A stretch of 64,000 nucleotides of DNA from Bacteroidales bacterium (GCA_030681475.1 JAUXWT010000103.1:1-64000), one strand, 5' to 3'; counted from the first letter of the stretch, positions 1 to 8,275 are shown. Translations and numbers: made by a program. The notes: generated by a model not told the origin, from the letters alone.

Positions 1-375
1 AAAAGTTTTCATGATAGAGTGTTTTAGGGTTAAATTTTATGCAAGTGTAATTAAGCTCATGGAGGGGCACTCAAGGAGGAATTGGAATACCGGAAGGCAC
101 TGAGGATATGCCGAGAAAATCCTTGAATGAGTGGAACTGTACCTCGGAATGAGATATTAGCTTAGCAGATAATTAATACCTGAACTCTGTCATGAATAAG
201 TGTAGAAAGACGCATTGGAAATGGACTGGTGCAGAATTAATCGGGAAAGTCGGTGGAAAACTGAAGGAATACAGGACTCCGTCACCCGATGGAGACTATA
301 TGTTATTTTGAGGTGAAATAATCGGCAGGATGTTACTCAATCAGGATGGAAAATATTTGGAACGCGAATCCTGCA
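1..375. other. left flank, no recognised gene
   Basis: No recognisable gene. A 39-codon plus-strand frame (192-311, starting MNKCRKTHW and ending DGDYMLF) and a short frame without a start near 70-128 could be remnants of a disrupted gene, but I cannot assign either. The nuclease gene on the minus strand ends at 376 and no clear terminator follows it. Confidence 0.3.
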
Positions 376-1539
376 TTACCGATTTCCTTTTGCTCGATTG
401 TGTGTCTTACACAACATCTGACAGTTCTTGGCATCTGTTGCGCCACCCTTGCTCCATGCGGCTACATGGTCGGCGTCCATTTCACCCAATTTCCAAATCT
501 TACTCTTGTTTGCATCATGTCCAATGGCACAAAGCGAACAGTTCGATTCACTTTTGGTTTCAGATTGAGCAGTTTGTGTAGTATAAACTGATTTCTTTGT
601 TGCCTCGTCAAAAACCCGGACATCGAGCAATTTCGTGTCGACAGAACCGCCAAGGATGCACTCAAAAATACCTTTCCGATTTTTGACATACGGGTCGCCG
701 TAGAGGTTTTGAACTTCTTCCGACACTATGGCCGGATCATAAGCTTTACCATGATATTTTTCGTACAATTGCCCCCACTCCAGCCCACGCATCTCACTTT
801 CGACATCTTTAAACACGCTGGAAACCCATTCAATTACCGTGTTGAAATAGGTTTTTAATTCTGTAATGTTCGCGTCAAAACGGTGACGGCTCATATATTC
901 GCTAATGTTACCTTTGCTCACCCAATGCAAAGCGCATTCCAGAAAATCCTGCCGGTTGGCGCTACCTGTTATATACGCACTCCATTTTTGGATGTTGGAG
1001 TTTTGGCTATTACTAAACTCCTCTTTGCCGAGTGTTACAAATGGTCCTGAGAAGATAGCATTGAGTAATTCCTGATCATTGAGTGGAACGCCAGCAATAT
1101 TAATCGTCCGAAACCATTGTTTTATCTCACTTTCAGTTCCTTCACATTCGTAAATAGTTAGTTTCGTTTCCCAAATTCTGGCCTGCATGTCAGCAGCAAT
1201 ACCGGTGAAATATTGCTCCATACCGTTTTCATCTTTAACAGCAAATTTGTTGGTAACAAAGCGACCGAAACTGGTAATGCGTTGTTGTCCGTCTAACACC
1301 TCTAGTTTAGTGTCATTCACTTTGTTGAAATAAATTAAACCCAGCGGGTAGCCCTTAAGGATGGATTCGATAACAGCCACATCTTTTTTGCCATCGGCGT
1401 AAATATAGTTACGCTGATACTCAGGCTGTATGGTTAATTTGCCCGACAAGCCAAACAAACCTTTCCCTTCAAGTTCGTTATAGACAAATCCTTCGCAAAT
1501 ATTTTTAACTGTTAGATCCGTTCTTAGAGTTGTTTTCAT
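376..1539 (-). CDS. DUF262 and HNH endonuclease, likely restriction enzyme
   Basis: A 387-residue protein with two domains. The N-terminal part (about 10-130) is a DUF262/ParB-fold nuclease-like domain with the family signatures PEYQRNY and DGQQRITSF. The C-terminus (about 330-387) is an HNH nuclease: a CSLC metal-binding pair, the [12 protein letters not shown] segment supplying the catalytic His, an Asn, and [11 protein letters not shown]. Its ATG overlaps the stop of the upstream methyltransferase by 4 bp, so the two are translated together. DUF262 proteins include the type IV GmrSD enzymes, which work without a methylase; tight coupling to a DNA methylase argues instead for the cleaving half of a type II-like restriction-modification system. 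Recognition site unknown. The protein is complete, with no disrupted motif visible. Confidence 0.82.
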   Translation of the reverse strand: MKTTLRTDLTVKNICEGFVYNELEGKGLFGLSGKLTIQPEYQRNYIYADGKKDVAVIESILKGYPLGLIYFNKVNDTKLEVLDGQQRITSFGRFVTNKFAVKDENGMEQYFTGIAADMQARIWETKLTIYECEGTESEIKQWFRTINIAGVPLNDQELLNAIFSGPFVTLGKEEFSNSQNSNIQKWSAYITGSANRQDFLECALHWVSKGNISEYMSRHRFDANITELKTYFNTVIEWVSSVFKDVESEMRGLEWGQLYEKYHGKAYDPAIVSEEVQNLYGDPYVKNRKGIFECILGGSVDTKLLDVRVFDEATKKSVYTTQTAQSETKSESNCSLCAIGHDANKSKIWKLGEMDADHVAAWSKGGATDAKNCQMLCKTHNRAKGNR

Positions 1540-2666
1540 TTAGTAACTTTTCTGTGTTTTATTAAAATCCTATCATAAGTCCTACTACCATTGACAATTG
1601 TACAACCTCCTCTATCATCTGGATGTGGCCGATAATTTAGTCTGTCTAAAATTTCTTTCGGTGCGGATGCACGAGTATTCCCGCTGGCTTGCCATATAAT
1701 CTCGAACTGATCGGGAGAATATTTATCAAGAAACGTAATCGGCACACCTAATACACCATCATAATCGCTTGGGATAGCATCTGTAAAAGGCACATCAATA
1801 GCATCGTAGTTTTCATAGTGGTCATAGAATTCTTTACCCTTTATTTCCTTGTGTTTACTAAACTTCAAATTGTCGCTCATTGACATAAGGGGCATTGGCT
1901 GATGACGTCTTCCGTGGTCAAGATTTGTAAACCAACATACACCAGGCACACGATTTATTTTTTCACCATTACGTTCTCGTTCAAACTTATAGGTATCAGA
2001 ATAAATGAAATCAGAAGGTACTTTAAAGTACATGCCCTTATTGAAATTTGTTGCACCTAACCAAATTTTATTTTCTTGAATTAAAGGGAAAAGATCCTTG
2101 TATTTAATAGCATTAATATTCCCAATTAATAAAAATAGCTTGTCTACTTCAACAACCCAAACTAAAAATTCACGAAACAAAGAGAACGGAGGATTGGTAA
2201 TGATGATGTCGGCTTCAGCACGCAGTTTTTTAATCTCATCACTTTTAAAGTCGCCATCACCTGCTAAGTAATGCCACTCTAAGTCATTCACATCCACCTT
2301 GCCATCACCAGTCTTATCGTGTGTTAGTGTAAATATTTTGCCGTTTTTGGTAGTTTTAGTTTCATCGAATTGCGGATCATTTACTTCAAATAGAGTTGGT
2401 TGATATCCACTTTTATAGGTCTTACTCTCCACAGCGTAGCTGGTACTTATAAGCTTTTTCAGACCAAACCGTTCAAAGTTTTGCGCAAAAAACTTGGTAA
2501 AGTTGCTCCACTCCGGGTCATCGCAGGGCAACAATACTGTCTTACCCCGAAATACGTCAGGGTTGAATTCTAAATATGCAGCAATTTCTATTTCAATATC
2601 GTGGTACTGAGTATAAAACTCATCGTTTTTTGCATTTTTTGCATTTGTAAGATTACTGTTTGCCAT
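1536..2666 (-). CDS. EcoRI-family adenine-specific DNA methyltransferase
   Basis: A 376-residue protein recognised as an EcoRI_methylase family member. The N-terminus ([16 protein letters not shown]) and the catalytic motif NPPF near residue 159, preceded by a hydrophobic strand (ADIIIT), are typical of N6-adenine methylases of this family. It should methylate the site cut by the nuclease encoded immediately downstream. An unusual segment near residues 115-127 ([12 protein letters not shown]) matches the spacing of an EF-hand/dockerin calcium loop. The start ATG lies 11 bp after the stop of the upstream lipoprotein gene, and the gap is made of AAAT repeats that could affect initiation. Complete and intact. 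Confidence 0.88.
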   Translation of the reverse strand: MANSNLTNAKNAKNDEFYTQYHDIEIEIAAYLEFNPDVFRGKTVLLPCDDPEWSNFTKFFAQNFERFGLKKLISTSYAVESKTYKSGYQPTLFEVNDPQFDETKTTKNGKIFTLTHDKTGDGKVDVNDLEWHYLAGDGDFKSDEIKKLRAEADIIITNPPFSLFREFLVWVVEVDKLFLLIGNINAIKYKDLFPLIQENKIWLGATNFNKGMYFKVPSDFIYSDTYKFERERNGEKINRVPGVCWFTNLDHGRRHQPMPLMSMSDNLKFSKHKEIKGKEFYDHYENYDAIDVPFTDAIPSDYDGVLGVPITFLDKYSPDQFEIIWQASGNTRASAPKEILDRLNYRPHPDDRGGCTIVNGSRTYDRILIKHRKVTK

Positions 2667-2667
2667 T

Positions 2668-2683
2668 ATTTATTTATTTATTT
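2668..2683 (-). repeat. (AAAT)4 tract before the methyltransferase start
   Basis: Four perfect tandem ATTT units (AAAT on the coding strand) cover the stop codon of the lipoprotein gene and end next to the methyltransferase ATG, in the place where a ribosome binding site would sit. A change in copy number could alter the spacing, though four copies is short for a phase-variable tract. Confidence 0.6.
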
Positions 2684-3331
2684 AAGAGGTAAGCCTTTAG
2701 TAAAAAGCTTGTTTTCTTTATTGTAAAACTCAAGTTCGTTGTTTGCATTGACCTTAAAATACTCACCGTTAAAACCTTCTGATTTATAATCATATCTGGT
2801 TGAAGAACTTTCTTTAGATGATTTCAGTTGGTCATCACTTTTTTGACCATTTGCAAAGAGAGTTCTAATAATTGTTTGATTATTATTTTCATAAATGACA
2901 TACACTGCATTTGTGTACTGATCTTCTTTCCATTTCCCAATTATCTTTCCTACAACTTCATCTGCTTTTTTAACAGAAGTATCCGTTTGGTTTTGCGTAG
3001 CGCCCAATATTTTTATTTCAATTCCTGGTGTGAAGTGGGTAGTGGCCCAGGCACCTGAACCAACTTTCATGTCCGGTAAATAGTAAAACATCCATATTTT
3101 TGAATAGTTTTCCAATTTTAAATCTGCCTTCAGTTTCTCTCCAATTAAACCCAAAACTTCTTCAGTAACTTTCTTGTTTAACTGTATATCCACATTTACC
3201 TTATTTATTGAATCGTTCTTAACTTCACTTATAACAGTATATTTCACATCAGAAGGAATCGAAGTACATGAAACAAGGACAGCAAAAGAAACGAATGCAA
3301 GAAATCCAATTAATTGATGAATAATTTTCAT
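2678..3331 (-). CDS. lipoprotein of unknown function
   Basis: A 217-residue protein with a lipoprotein signal peptide: a hydrophobic stretch at residues 7-20 followed by the lipobox VLVSC. The rest is hydrophilic, with one conserved-looking central stretch (IWMFYYLPDMKVGSGAWATT). I do not recognise the family. It is the first gene after an attC-like repeat and is followed after 11 bp by the methyltransferase, so it may share its transcript. It resembles the kind of single cargo gene carried in cassettes, and nothing ties it to restriction. Confidence 0.72.
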   Translation of the reverse strand: MKIIHQLIGFLAFVSFAVLVSCTSIPSDVKYTVISEVKNDSINKVNVDIQLNKKVTEEVLGLIGEKLKADLKLENYSKIWMFYYLPDMKVGSGAWATTHFTPGIEIKILGATQNQTDTSVKKADEVVGKIIGKWKEDQYTNAVYVIYENNNQTIIRTLFANGQKSDDQLKSSKESSSTRYDYKSEGFNGEYFKVNANNELEFYNKENKLFTKGLPLK

Positions 3332-3398
3332 AGTAAGTTGTTTTTAAGGTTTTAATTTTATTAGGTTTTTATTTCAAATTTGGTGGTCCTGTTTCTTT

Positions 3399-3530
3399 TA
3401 AAGCCCCGCCGGCAGACACAGTGCAGGATTTACTTGTTTTATATTTACTTTTCCTTTATCGTTTAATGGTCTGGTGAATGCCAACCTCCGAAAACCGTAC
3501 GCATTGGCGGCTGTCGGCTCGTTAGGTGAT
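3399..3530 (-). repeat. attC-like imperfect palindrome, copy A
   Basis: About 130 bp lying between two minus-strand genes and sharing long stretches with the copy at 3988-4130 (CCGGCAG, GGATT, ACTTGTT, TGGTGAATGCC, CCTCCG). Its ends are partly self-complementary. One end carries GTTAGGT on the plus strand (3521-3527), which on the minus strand is ACCTAAC and fits the integron core consensus RYYYAAC. The opposite end (CTTTAAA) is a degenerate match to GTTRRRY. Length, imperfect pairing and placement between single genes are those of an integron attC site. Confidence 0.55.
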
Positions 3531-3542
3531 GTGCCAATTATT

Positions 3543-3965
3543 TTATTCTATAAATTTAACGAATTCGCCCCAATCGTCTCTGCTATGAAAAAATTTCATG
3601 TTGAGCAATTTTTCTAACTGAACTTTTTTTGAAATAATATCTTTTTTGTCTGGTGTTAGAAATGCTTGACATTGAGATTTATATGCAGCATCTATATGAC
3701 GCACATCCATTTCGTTCTTTTTTCCAACAATTAAGCGAATTTGATCATACATTTCTGATCCAACTGAATCAGATATTCTAAAAGTCATATCAAAAGTAAG
3801 ATACGTTGAATCGCAAGTGACTAACGAAGGGCTTGAAAAATTAGGTGTCTTTTTGCTTCTTCCCTCATAAGGGAAAGTTACAATTTCTATTTTCCCTTCA
3901 GATTCTAAGTTTTTGAGATCCCTTCGCCATGCGCCCCTTTCACAATAAATCTTTTTAGTTTTCAT
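3543..3965 (-). CDS. small protein with a PIN-like C-terminus
   Basis: A 140-residue protein of uncertain family. The stretch DAAYKSQCQAFLTPDKKDI near residues 95-115 resembles the closing part of PIN-fold RNases (Ala helix, then a strand ending LTxD followed by KD), but the full acidic triad is not evident, so I call it only PIN-like. It is one gene between two attC-like repeats: GTTAGGT precedes its start by about 26 bp and the matching ACCTAAC follows its stop. That is the layout of a single-gene integron cassette. AT-rich compared with the neighbouring phage-like region. Confidence 0.6.
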   Translation of the reverse strand: MKTKKIYCERGAWRRDLKNLESEGKIEIVTFPYEGRSKKTPNFSSPSLVTCDSTYLTFDMTFRISDSVGSEMYDQIRLIVGKKNEMDVRHIDAAYKSQCQAFLTPDKKDIISKKVQLEKLLNMKFFHSRDDWGEFVKFIE

Positions 3966-3987
3966 TCATTGTCTTTTTTATTTGGCA

Positions 3988-4130
3988 TATCACCTAACGC
4001 CCCACCGGCAGCCGTAATGCGGGATTCACTTGTTGTTTCTTTTCTTAACCGCCTTCGTTTACAGGTTTGGTGAATGCCCGCCTCCGGAAACTGCCCACAT
4101 TGCTCGGCTGCAAACTCTTTAGCTGCTGTG
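3988..4130 (-). repeat. attC-like imperfect palindrome, copy B
   Basis: Second copy of the repeat. The plus strand reads ACCTAAC at 3992-3998, which is GTTAGGT on the minus strand and lies 26 bp before the ATG of the PIN-like gene. Inner arms GCGGGATTCAC and GTGAATGCCCGC pair with one bulge, and outer arms GGCAGCCG...CGGCTGC also pair, giving a long interrupted hairpin. The far end (GCTAAAG) is a weak match to the other core site. Confidence 0.58.
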
Positions 4131-4133
4131 ATT

Positions 4134-4574
4134 TTATGTTTTTATTAAAAGTTCCAAAATGTGCCACACTAAAAAAGAAGCCATTCCAATTACAAAAAAG
4201 ACATATTGAGATTGATATCGTTTTTTTGCAATCATTCCGCCTTTCTCCATTTCTTCCATTAGAAACTCAACTCCAATTTTAATCTTTTGTGGATCAGTGC
4301 CCGAAATGGGATTATTGCCTTTAAGAACCTCAAAATAATTATTGTTAACGCGCAATATCGAAAGGATCAATTCAATAAATTTAAAGCCATTGATAATGCT
4401 TAAAGACCAAGCCAGAATTGATAAACCCAATGGTAACATTATATATGACAAAGTCTTATTAAGCGTGATATAAATCGAAAACCCAATAGCTGATACACAT
4501 AAGGAAATAAGGTAATAAACATACTTTTCTTGACTACTTCGAAAGTGTCTTTGAATTTCTAATTGCTCTTCCAT
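4134..4574 (-). CDS. small membrane protein of unknown function
   Basis: A 146-residue protein with three predicted membrane helices: about residues 19-37, 46-65 and 123-142. Between helices 2 and 3 is a soluble stretch of roughly 55 residues. I do not recognise the family. It is the first gene of the cargo block, with the 61-bp repeat (4600-4660) just upstream and an attC-like repeat directly after its stop. The single-gene layout between repeats suggests a cassette. No signal peptide or catalytic motif is visible. Confidence 0.65.
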   Translation of the reverse strand: MEEQLEIQRHFRSSQEKYVYYLISLCVSAIGFSIYITLNKTLSYIMLPLGLSILAWSLSIINGFKFIELILSILRVNNNYFEVLKGNNPISGTDPQKIKIGVEFLMEEMEKGGMIAKKRYQSQYVFFVIGMASFLVWHILELLIKT

Positions 4575-4599
4575 ACAGTTGTTTTATGTGCCTGGCAGC

Positions 4600-4660
4600 T
4601 AACATTTCTCACTCACCTTCATATGTCGGTTATTTTTGACAATTGACGCAATACTAATTC
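4600..4660 (-). repeat. 61-bp dispersed repeat, copy 1
   Basis: Begins TAACATTTCTC and contains CATATG, TTGAC and GACGCAAT. It aligns with 15203-15263 over about 61 bp, with roughly three quarters of positions identical. Both copies lie just upstream of the first gene of a cargo block, and both lie 100-200 bp downstream of a phage-gene terminator. Confidence 0.65.
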
Positions 4661-4777
4661 GAGGCCTATGAGGTAAAATTAAACCTTAATTGCGATATCA
4701 TATACACTCGTATGAATTTTTTTGCGAAATATCTTATCCCGACCGCCCATTCCGCTCAATTCTGAACATCCTTGACC

Positions 4778-4802
4778 AAAAAAAGCCCCGGTTTCCCGGG
4801 GC
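4778..4802 (-). terminator. rho-independent terminator after radC
   Basis: On the minus strand GCCCCGG, loop GAAA, CCGGGGC form a 7-bp GC stem followed by seven T residues, 6 bp beyond the radC stop. Confidence 0.88.
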
Positions 4803-4808
4803 CTTCCC

Positions 4809-5480
4809 TCATAAACACCCTTCATCAGCGAATGAATAATAGGTGTCATTGCCAACAATGATGTGATCCAGCACCGCTATTTCAAGCAGTTTCCCTCCAT
4901 CAACGATCTTTTTCGTGATTTTGGTGTCTGCTTCAGAAGGTGTCGGGGTCCCCGAAGGGTGATTATGGCCCAAGATGATGTTGCAGGCACCGTTATCCAG
5001 GGCGAACTTCCAGATCTTCTTCGGGTCAACAACAGTCCCTGAAATCCCCCCCTCTGAAATCCTCATCTTCTTCATGATCTTGTTTGCCCGGTTCAATGTC
5101 AGAATCCAGAATTCCTCATACGGTAGATCCCCGATCAGGGACTGGAATATTTCAAAGGCATCCCGGGACGAACTGATCTTTGTACGGCTGGCCGCCTGCG
5201 ATTCATTCCTACGCCTTGCCAAAGAGAACATTGCAACGATGGCCAGTGCCCTGCCCTCGCCGATCCCTTTGATCCTCTGCAACTCCGGGAAACCGAACTT
5301 CCAAAGGTCTGCCAGGTTATTCCCACTGGCCATCAGCAGGGTCTTTGCGATATCCAGTGCGTTTTCCCCTGCAATCCCGCTGCCGATGACCAGGCTCAGC
5401 AGTTCTGCATCAGACATGCTCGAAGTTCCTTTCATCAGCAGCTTGTAACTCGGCAGATCATCCTCGGCCCAAAGCTTCAT
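4809..5480 (-). CDS. radC: RadC-like JAB-domain protein
   Basis: A RadC/MPN+ family protein. The N-terminal helix-hairpin-helix part includes LQRIKGIGEGRALAIVAM, and the C-terminal JAB metalloprotease-like domain has GHNHPSG and a following acidic residue (PSEADTKIT), the zinc-binding signature. I chose the ATG giving 223 residues, the usual family length and N-terminus (MKLWAEDDLPSYKLL). An upstream TTG at 5549 would add 23 residues and is preceded by AGGGG, so it cannot be excluded. RadC-like proteins are common in prophages and conjugative elements; their biochemical role is unsettled. Last gene of its transcript, with a strong terminator. Confidence 0.85.
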   Translation of the reverse strand: MKLWAEDDLPSYKLLMKGTSSMSDAELLSLVIGSGIAGENALDIAKTLLMASGNNLADLWKFGFPELQRIKGIGEGRALAIVAMFSLARRRNESQAASRTKISSSRDAFEIFQSLIGDLPYEEFWILTLNRANKIMKKMRISEGGISGTVVDPKKIWKFALDNGACNIILGHNHPSGTPTPSEADTKITKKIVDGGKLLEIAVLDHIIVGNDTYYSFADEGCL

Positions 5481-5576
5481 TGGAAGGCCGTGTTTGTAAT
5501 AGGAAAGCGGATCAAGAACGGTCTGAGTGTTTAAAAAAGTCTTTTTCAATAGTTTCGCCCCTGCCCCGGGGACTTG

Positions 5577-5678
5577 TTATGGCATCTGGCTCGCCGGTAA
5601 GAATTTGTAAGCCATTACCGGATTGGTGAGAATAATGTCAGGAGTGTAGGTCAGATTCTCTTTTGAATCTGAATACAT
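5577..5678 (-). CDS. possible 33-residue ORF upstream of radC
   Basis: A short frame starting MYSDSKENLTY and ending LPASQMP. Its ATG overlaps the end of another 13-codon frame (ATGTGAATG), and it stops about 28 bp before the longer radC start. The composition looks protein-like but nothing confirms expression. Confidence 0.28.
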   Translation of the reverse strand: MYSDSKENLTYTPDIILTNPVMAYKFLPASQMP

Positions 5679-5811
5679 TCACATGCTCTTGACAGTTTCG
5701 AGGACGGACCTGCCGGGCATCACTTCAGATCCGATACAGGTAACTTTATAAATTCTTAGCGGAGAGGTTCCTAAAACCAGACCACTTCACAAGGGCTTTC
5801 TTTTTGCCCGT

Positions 5812-5844
5812 CTTTTTCTTTGCCCTGCGCCATCAAAGAAAAAG
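5812..5844. repeat. inverted repeat CTTTTTCTTTG/CAAAGAAAAAG
   Basis: A perfect 11-bp inverted repeat with an 11-nt loop. A degenerate relative occurs at about 6366-6400, and a third related hairpin (CTACTTT...AAAAGTAG) at about 6451-6484. Such T-rich palindromes are frequent between genes in Bacteroidota genomes. Confidence 0.6.
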
Positions 5845-5865
5845 CGGTTTCGGGCGGTACGACCA

Positions 5866-5896
5866 TAAAAAAACAGGCAGTCCGTAGACTGCCTGT
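5866..5896 (-). terminator. rho-independent terminator after the 56-residue gene
   Basis: On the minus strand ACAGGCAGTC, loop TACG, GACTGCCTGT form a perfect 10-bp stem followed by T7. It lies 8 bp past the stop of the small gene at 5904, which supports that gene being real. Confidence 0.92.
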
Positions 5897-5903
5897 CATG
5901 ATG

Positions 5904-6074
5904 TTAGTTATCAATACTGAATTGTTTTTGAAACTCTTTATATTCCCAGTCGTAGAGTGCCACCTGTTCTTCGGTCATCTCCTGCGAAAAGCCTGGGTAG
6001 TAAATGTTCTCGATGTGTTGGACAAACATCTCTTCGATGGATTGTCTGCGGGTCTCTTTAGCAAGTGCGGTCAT
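5904..6074 (-). CDS. small acidic protein, 56 residues
   Basis: Starts MTALAKETRRQSIEEM and ends YKEFQKQFSIDN. The composition is strongly protein-like, with charged amphipathic helices and an acidic middle (SQEMTEEQVALYDWEY). A perfect terminator follows directly. I do not recognise a family. It stands alone between radC and the terminase operon, 0.7 kb after the terminase stop, so it probably has its own promoter. Small helical proteins in this position of phage-like elements are often regulators or inhibitors, but nothing in the sequence shows that here. Confidence 0.68.
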   Translation of the reverse strand: MTALAKETRRQSIEEMFVQHIENIYYPGFSQEMTEEQVALYDWEYKEFQKQFSIDN

Positions 6075-6525
6075 GGTAGTGAGTTTTAGATGTGGATACT
6101 TGAAATTTTCTGACCGCGAAGCGTTAAAACCGGATCGATTGGATTATGTCAAGGGGGCGGGTCTGGTTGGTACAACCTGAAAGCCTACGGAGTACGACTG
6201 TTCCTGAAGGAGGTCGCCCTTTACAGTTCCAAGCTGCAGCTCCCTTCGAGCTGGAAGCCCTGTCGATGTAGGTAGCTTTGTAGGGATTTCAAGTATAATA
6301 TTGTGGGGTGGGTTTTGCTTGCTTTTTCTATAAAAGCTGCCCGGAAGAGGTTTCTTTTTGCTAAGCTTCTTCTTTGCCTTTAATCATCAAAGAAAAAGCG
6401 TGGCCGCAGGGAAGACTACCAGTTTAAGGTGACGTTGGCTTTCTCTTTTGCTACTTTGCTCTTTACTACAAAGAGAAAAGTAGTCCCTTTTTAGTGCATT
6501 GTCACCAAAAAAAACGTATTTAACC

Positions 6526-6572
6526 CAATAACAGGACATTGTAAGCGCATTTCTTGCAATTTCCTGTTATTG
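6526..6572. other. long hairpin, 20-bp stem
   Basis: Arms 6526-6545 and 6553-6572 pair over 20 positions with one mismatch and one G-T pair, around a 7-nt loop (CGCATTT). Outer arm sequence CAATAACAGGA, inner ATTGTAAG. No T-run follows immediately on either strand, so it is not a standard terminator. Confidence 0.75.
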
Positions 6573-6647
6573 TCCGTCAGAAGACCACGCCCCGCCCTGT
6601 GGCGTTTCGCAATTGTGAGGCCGTTTTTCGGTGTGGATATATGAAAA

Positions 6648-6714
6648 ATGCTCCCCTACTCTGAGGCTGCTCCCCGATGCAATCAGGGGGCAGACTCACC
6701 ATAGACAGGAGCAT
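6648..6714 (-). other. nested two-stem structure downstream of the terminase
   Basis: An outer stem ATGCTCC/GGAGCAT (6648-6654 with 6708-6714) encloses an inner stem GAGGCTGCTCCCC/GGGGGCAGACTC (6663-6675 with 6686-6697) with one bulge and one mismatch. It starts 52 bp past the terminase stop. Could be a 3' UTR structure, a small RNA or a packaging site; the sequence alone does not decide. Confidence 0.5.
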
Positions 6715-6765
6715 GCAAGGCGACTGTGCCTTATTGTGTTTGTATTGGATTGTGACCTCGAGCTG

Positions 6766-8274
6766 TTATGACTTGCCCAGGAACATCATGTCATGTGCAG
6801 GTTCACTGTTGTCAAGGCTTTGAAAGAACATCCAATAGTATAGATTATCTACAGCATCACTCAGGTCAGTGGCCTTCCACCTGGGCTGATCTGTCTTACG
6901 TTCAGATGATTTATCTTTCTTGAACTCAGAGGGCAGCACCGGGGCTGCATCCATAGAAACGTATGTCTCCATGGCGTTGTTCATGTTTATCTTAAATGAT
7001 GGTGTGTTTGAATTATCATTAGATAAAAACTTATGCCAGAAGATAAACTTATCCATGTGTGATATCTCATGCAGCTCAGCGCATAGGGATACTGACCATC
7101 CTGCACTGCTGAGTTGATCCATTACATCATCGAAATATGTTTGTCTACTGGCTGCATCATTGCGCCTGTTGCCATCACTGCCACCATAAATGTTGATGTG
7201 CTTGTTGGGATGGTACTGATAGTAATCAATGAAATTGGCTATCAACACCTTGAGTGTTTCATTCTCAACAAAGAAGTTTTTTATAATTGGAAACTCATTG
7301 ACTGATCTGTGCCATTGGCTTACGATCATGCAGTTTTGTGTAGAACCGAAATCAAATGAACAGTACAGATATTCATCAGGCAGGCAGTCTGCATCTCCCC
7401 TGCTGTCAAGGCCACCATGCTCCCCCAGGTCATGATTGATTGAGTCATAGAATGAGTAATTGTAGGCATTATAGTAGCAATGCGCCAGAGCGTTGAGTGA
7501 TGGATAAAAACCGTTGATGTTCCTTTTTCTTCTGATATTGTCCACTTCAATATCGAATACCATCTGAGGCAGCACACGTTTGAGGTCACGAAAATATCGT
7601 GCACCCAGGATAAATTCATTCTCCCTGGCACCGGCTTCGATGAACAGGAACTCTTTCGGGAATTCCTTCATCAGCTCTTCATAGTCAAAAACCCAATCTC
7701 CTGCAGGGGTCAATGGTTGTGATCCCAGGAACATGGTACCATGGTGAAAACGAACGTGGCCAAACCGGTCGTTATTTCCCCGGTTTGCCGGCAACACGTC
7801 GCTGTCAATGGCTGATTTCTTCAGCTTTGTGGATTCGTCGAATACCATGTAATCATAGGATCCGCTGCGGGCCATCTCCGGCCGGTCGAATGAGTTGAAT
7901 TCAACGACAAAGCCATTGAAGAAATGAATACAATTTGTGTAGTCAAGCGGTGGTTGCCAGGGTTCAAGCCAGTTGAACTTTTTCGGGGCCTTCATCCCGA
8001 CAAAATAGTGGATGCCACGATACAGGCCACGACGTTCCCAGTGATCGATGATCGGCGGGAGCGATTTGGTGCGAATGTGGAAATAGGTAAGGCCGTTGAG
8101 TGATATTTTACCGCGTGGCATTTTCTTAAGGCAGTCAATCACCTGGTCGGCAATGATGGTCGTCTTGCCGACGCCTCTCCCACCAATGAACATTTTGTGA
8201 GGTCGCGTGGAGAGCTTGATAATGGTTTGAGGTTCGTTATAATAAGGAGATTGTTTGATTTGTGAAATATCCAT
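6766..8274 (-). CDS. terL: phage terminase large subunit
   Basis: The packaging motor: ATPase plus nuclease that loads DNA into a capsid. Walker A is GGRGVGKTT (about residue 30) and Walker B is YMVFDES (about 145). The C-terminal RNase H-like nuclease starts with SFDFGSTQN (about 306), has a middle acidic segment (GGSDGNRRNDAA) and a late DLSDAVDNLYYW. The total of 502 residues is usual for the family. I chose the ATG one base after the stop of the small-terminase gene; an ATG at 8304 would overlap that gene by 29 bp and lacks a ribosome site. Last gene of a long overlapping operon, which is unusual, since terminases normally open the structural operon. All catalytic motifs are present, so the packaging motor appears functional. 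Confidence 0.88.
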   Translation of the reverse strand: MDISQIKQSPYYNEPQTIIKLSTRPHKMFIGGRGVGKTTIIADQVIDCLKKMPRGKISLNGLTYFHIRTKSLPPIIDHWERRGLYRGIHYFVGMKAPKKFNWLEPWQPPLDYTNCIHFFNGFVVEFNSFDRPEMARSGSYDYMVFDESTKLKKSAIDSDVLPANRGNNDRFGHVRFHHGTMFLGSQPLTPAGDWVFDYEELMKEFPKEFLFIEAGARENEFILGARYFRDLKRVLPQMVFDIEVDNIRRKRNINGFYPSLNALAHCYYNAYNYSFYDSINHDLGEHGGLDSRGDADCLPDEYLYCSFDFGSTQNCMIVSQWHRSVNEFPIIKNFFVENETLKVLIANFIDYYQYHPNKHINIYGGSDGNRRNDAASRQTYFDDVMDQLSSAGWSVSLCAELHEISHMDKFIFWHKFLSNDNSNTPSFKINMNNAMETYVSMDAAPVLPSEFKKDKSSERKTDQPRWKATDLSDAVDNLYYWMFFQSLDNSEPAHDMMFLGKS

Positions 8275-8275
8275 T

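Larger units (their letters stand above)
6075..6765. other. 690-bp non-coding stretch with hairpins
   Basis: No convincing gene on either strand. It holds T-rich inverted repeats near 6366-6400 and 6451-6484, a 20-bp-stem hairpin (6526-6572) and a two-stem structure (6648-6714). Being directly downstream of the large terminase gene, it is a candidate for a packaging signal, transcription end or small RNA. Confidence 0.5.

Noticed and set aside
376-1539. GmrSD-type type IV restriction enzyme
   Set aside because: The DUF262 part fits, but there is a single HNH protein with no DUF1524 and a coupled methylase, so a modification-dependent enzyme is less likely.
4975-5448. A 157-codon plus-strand frame opposite radC
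   Set aside because: It is the complement of a gene with clear family motifs.
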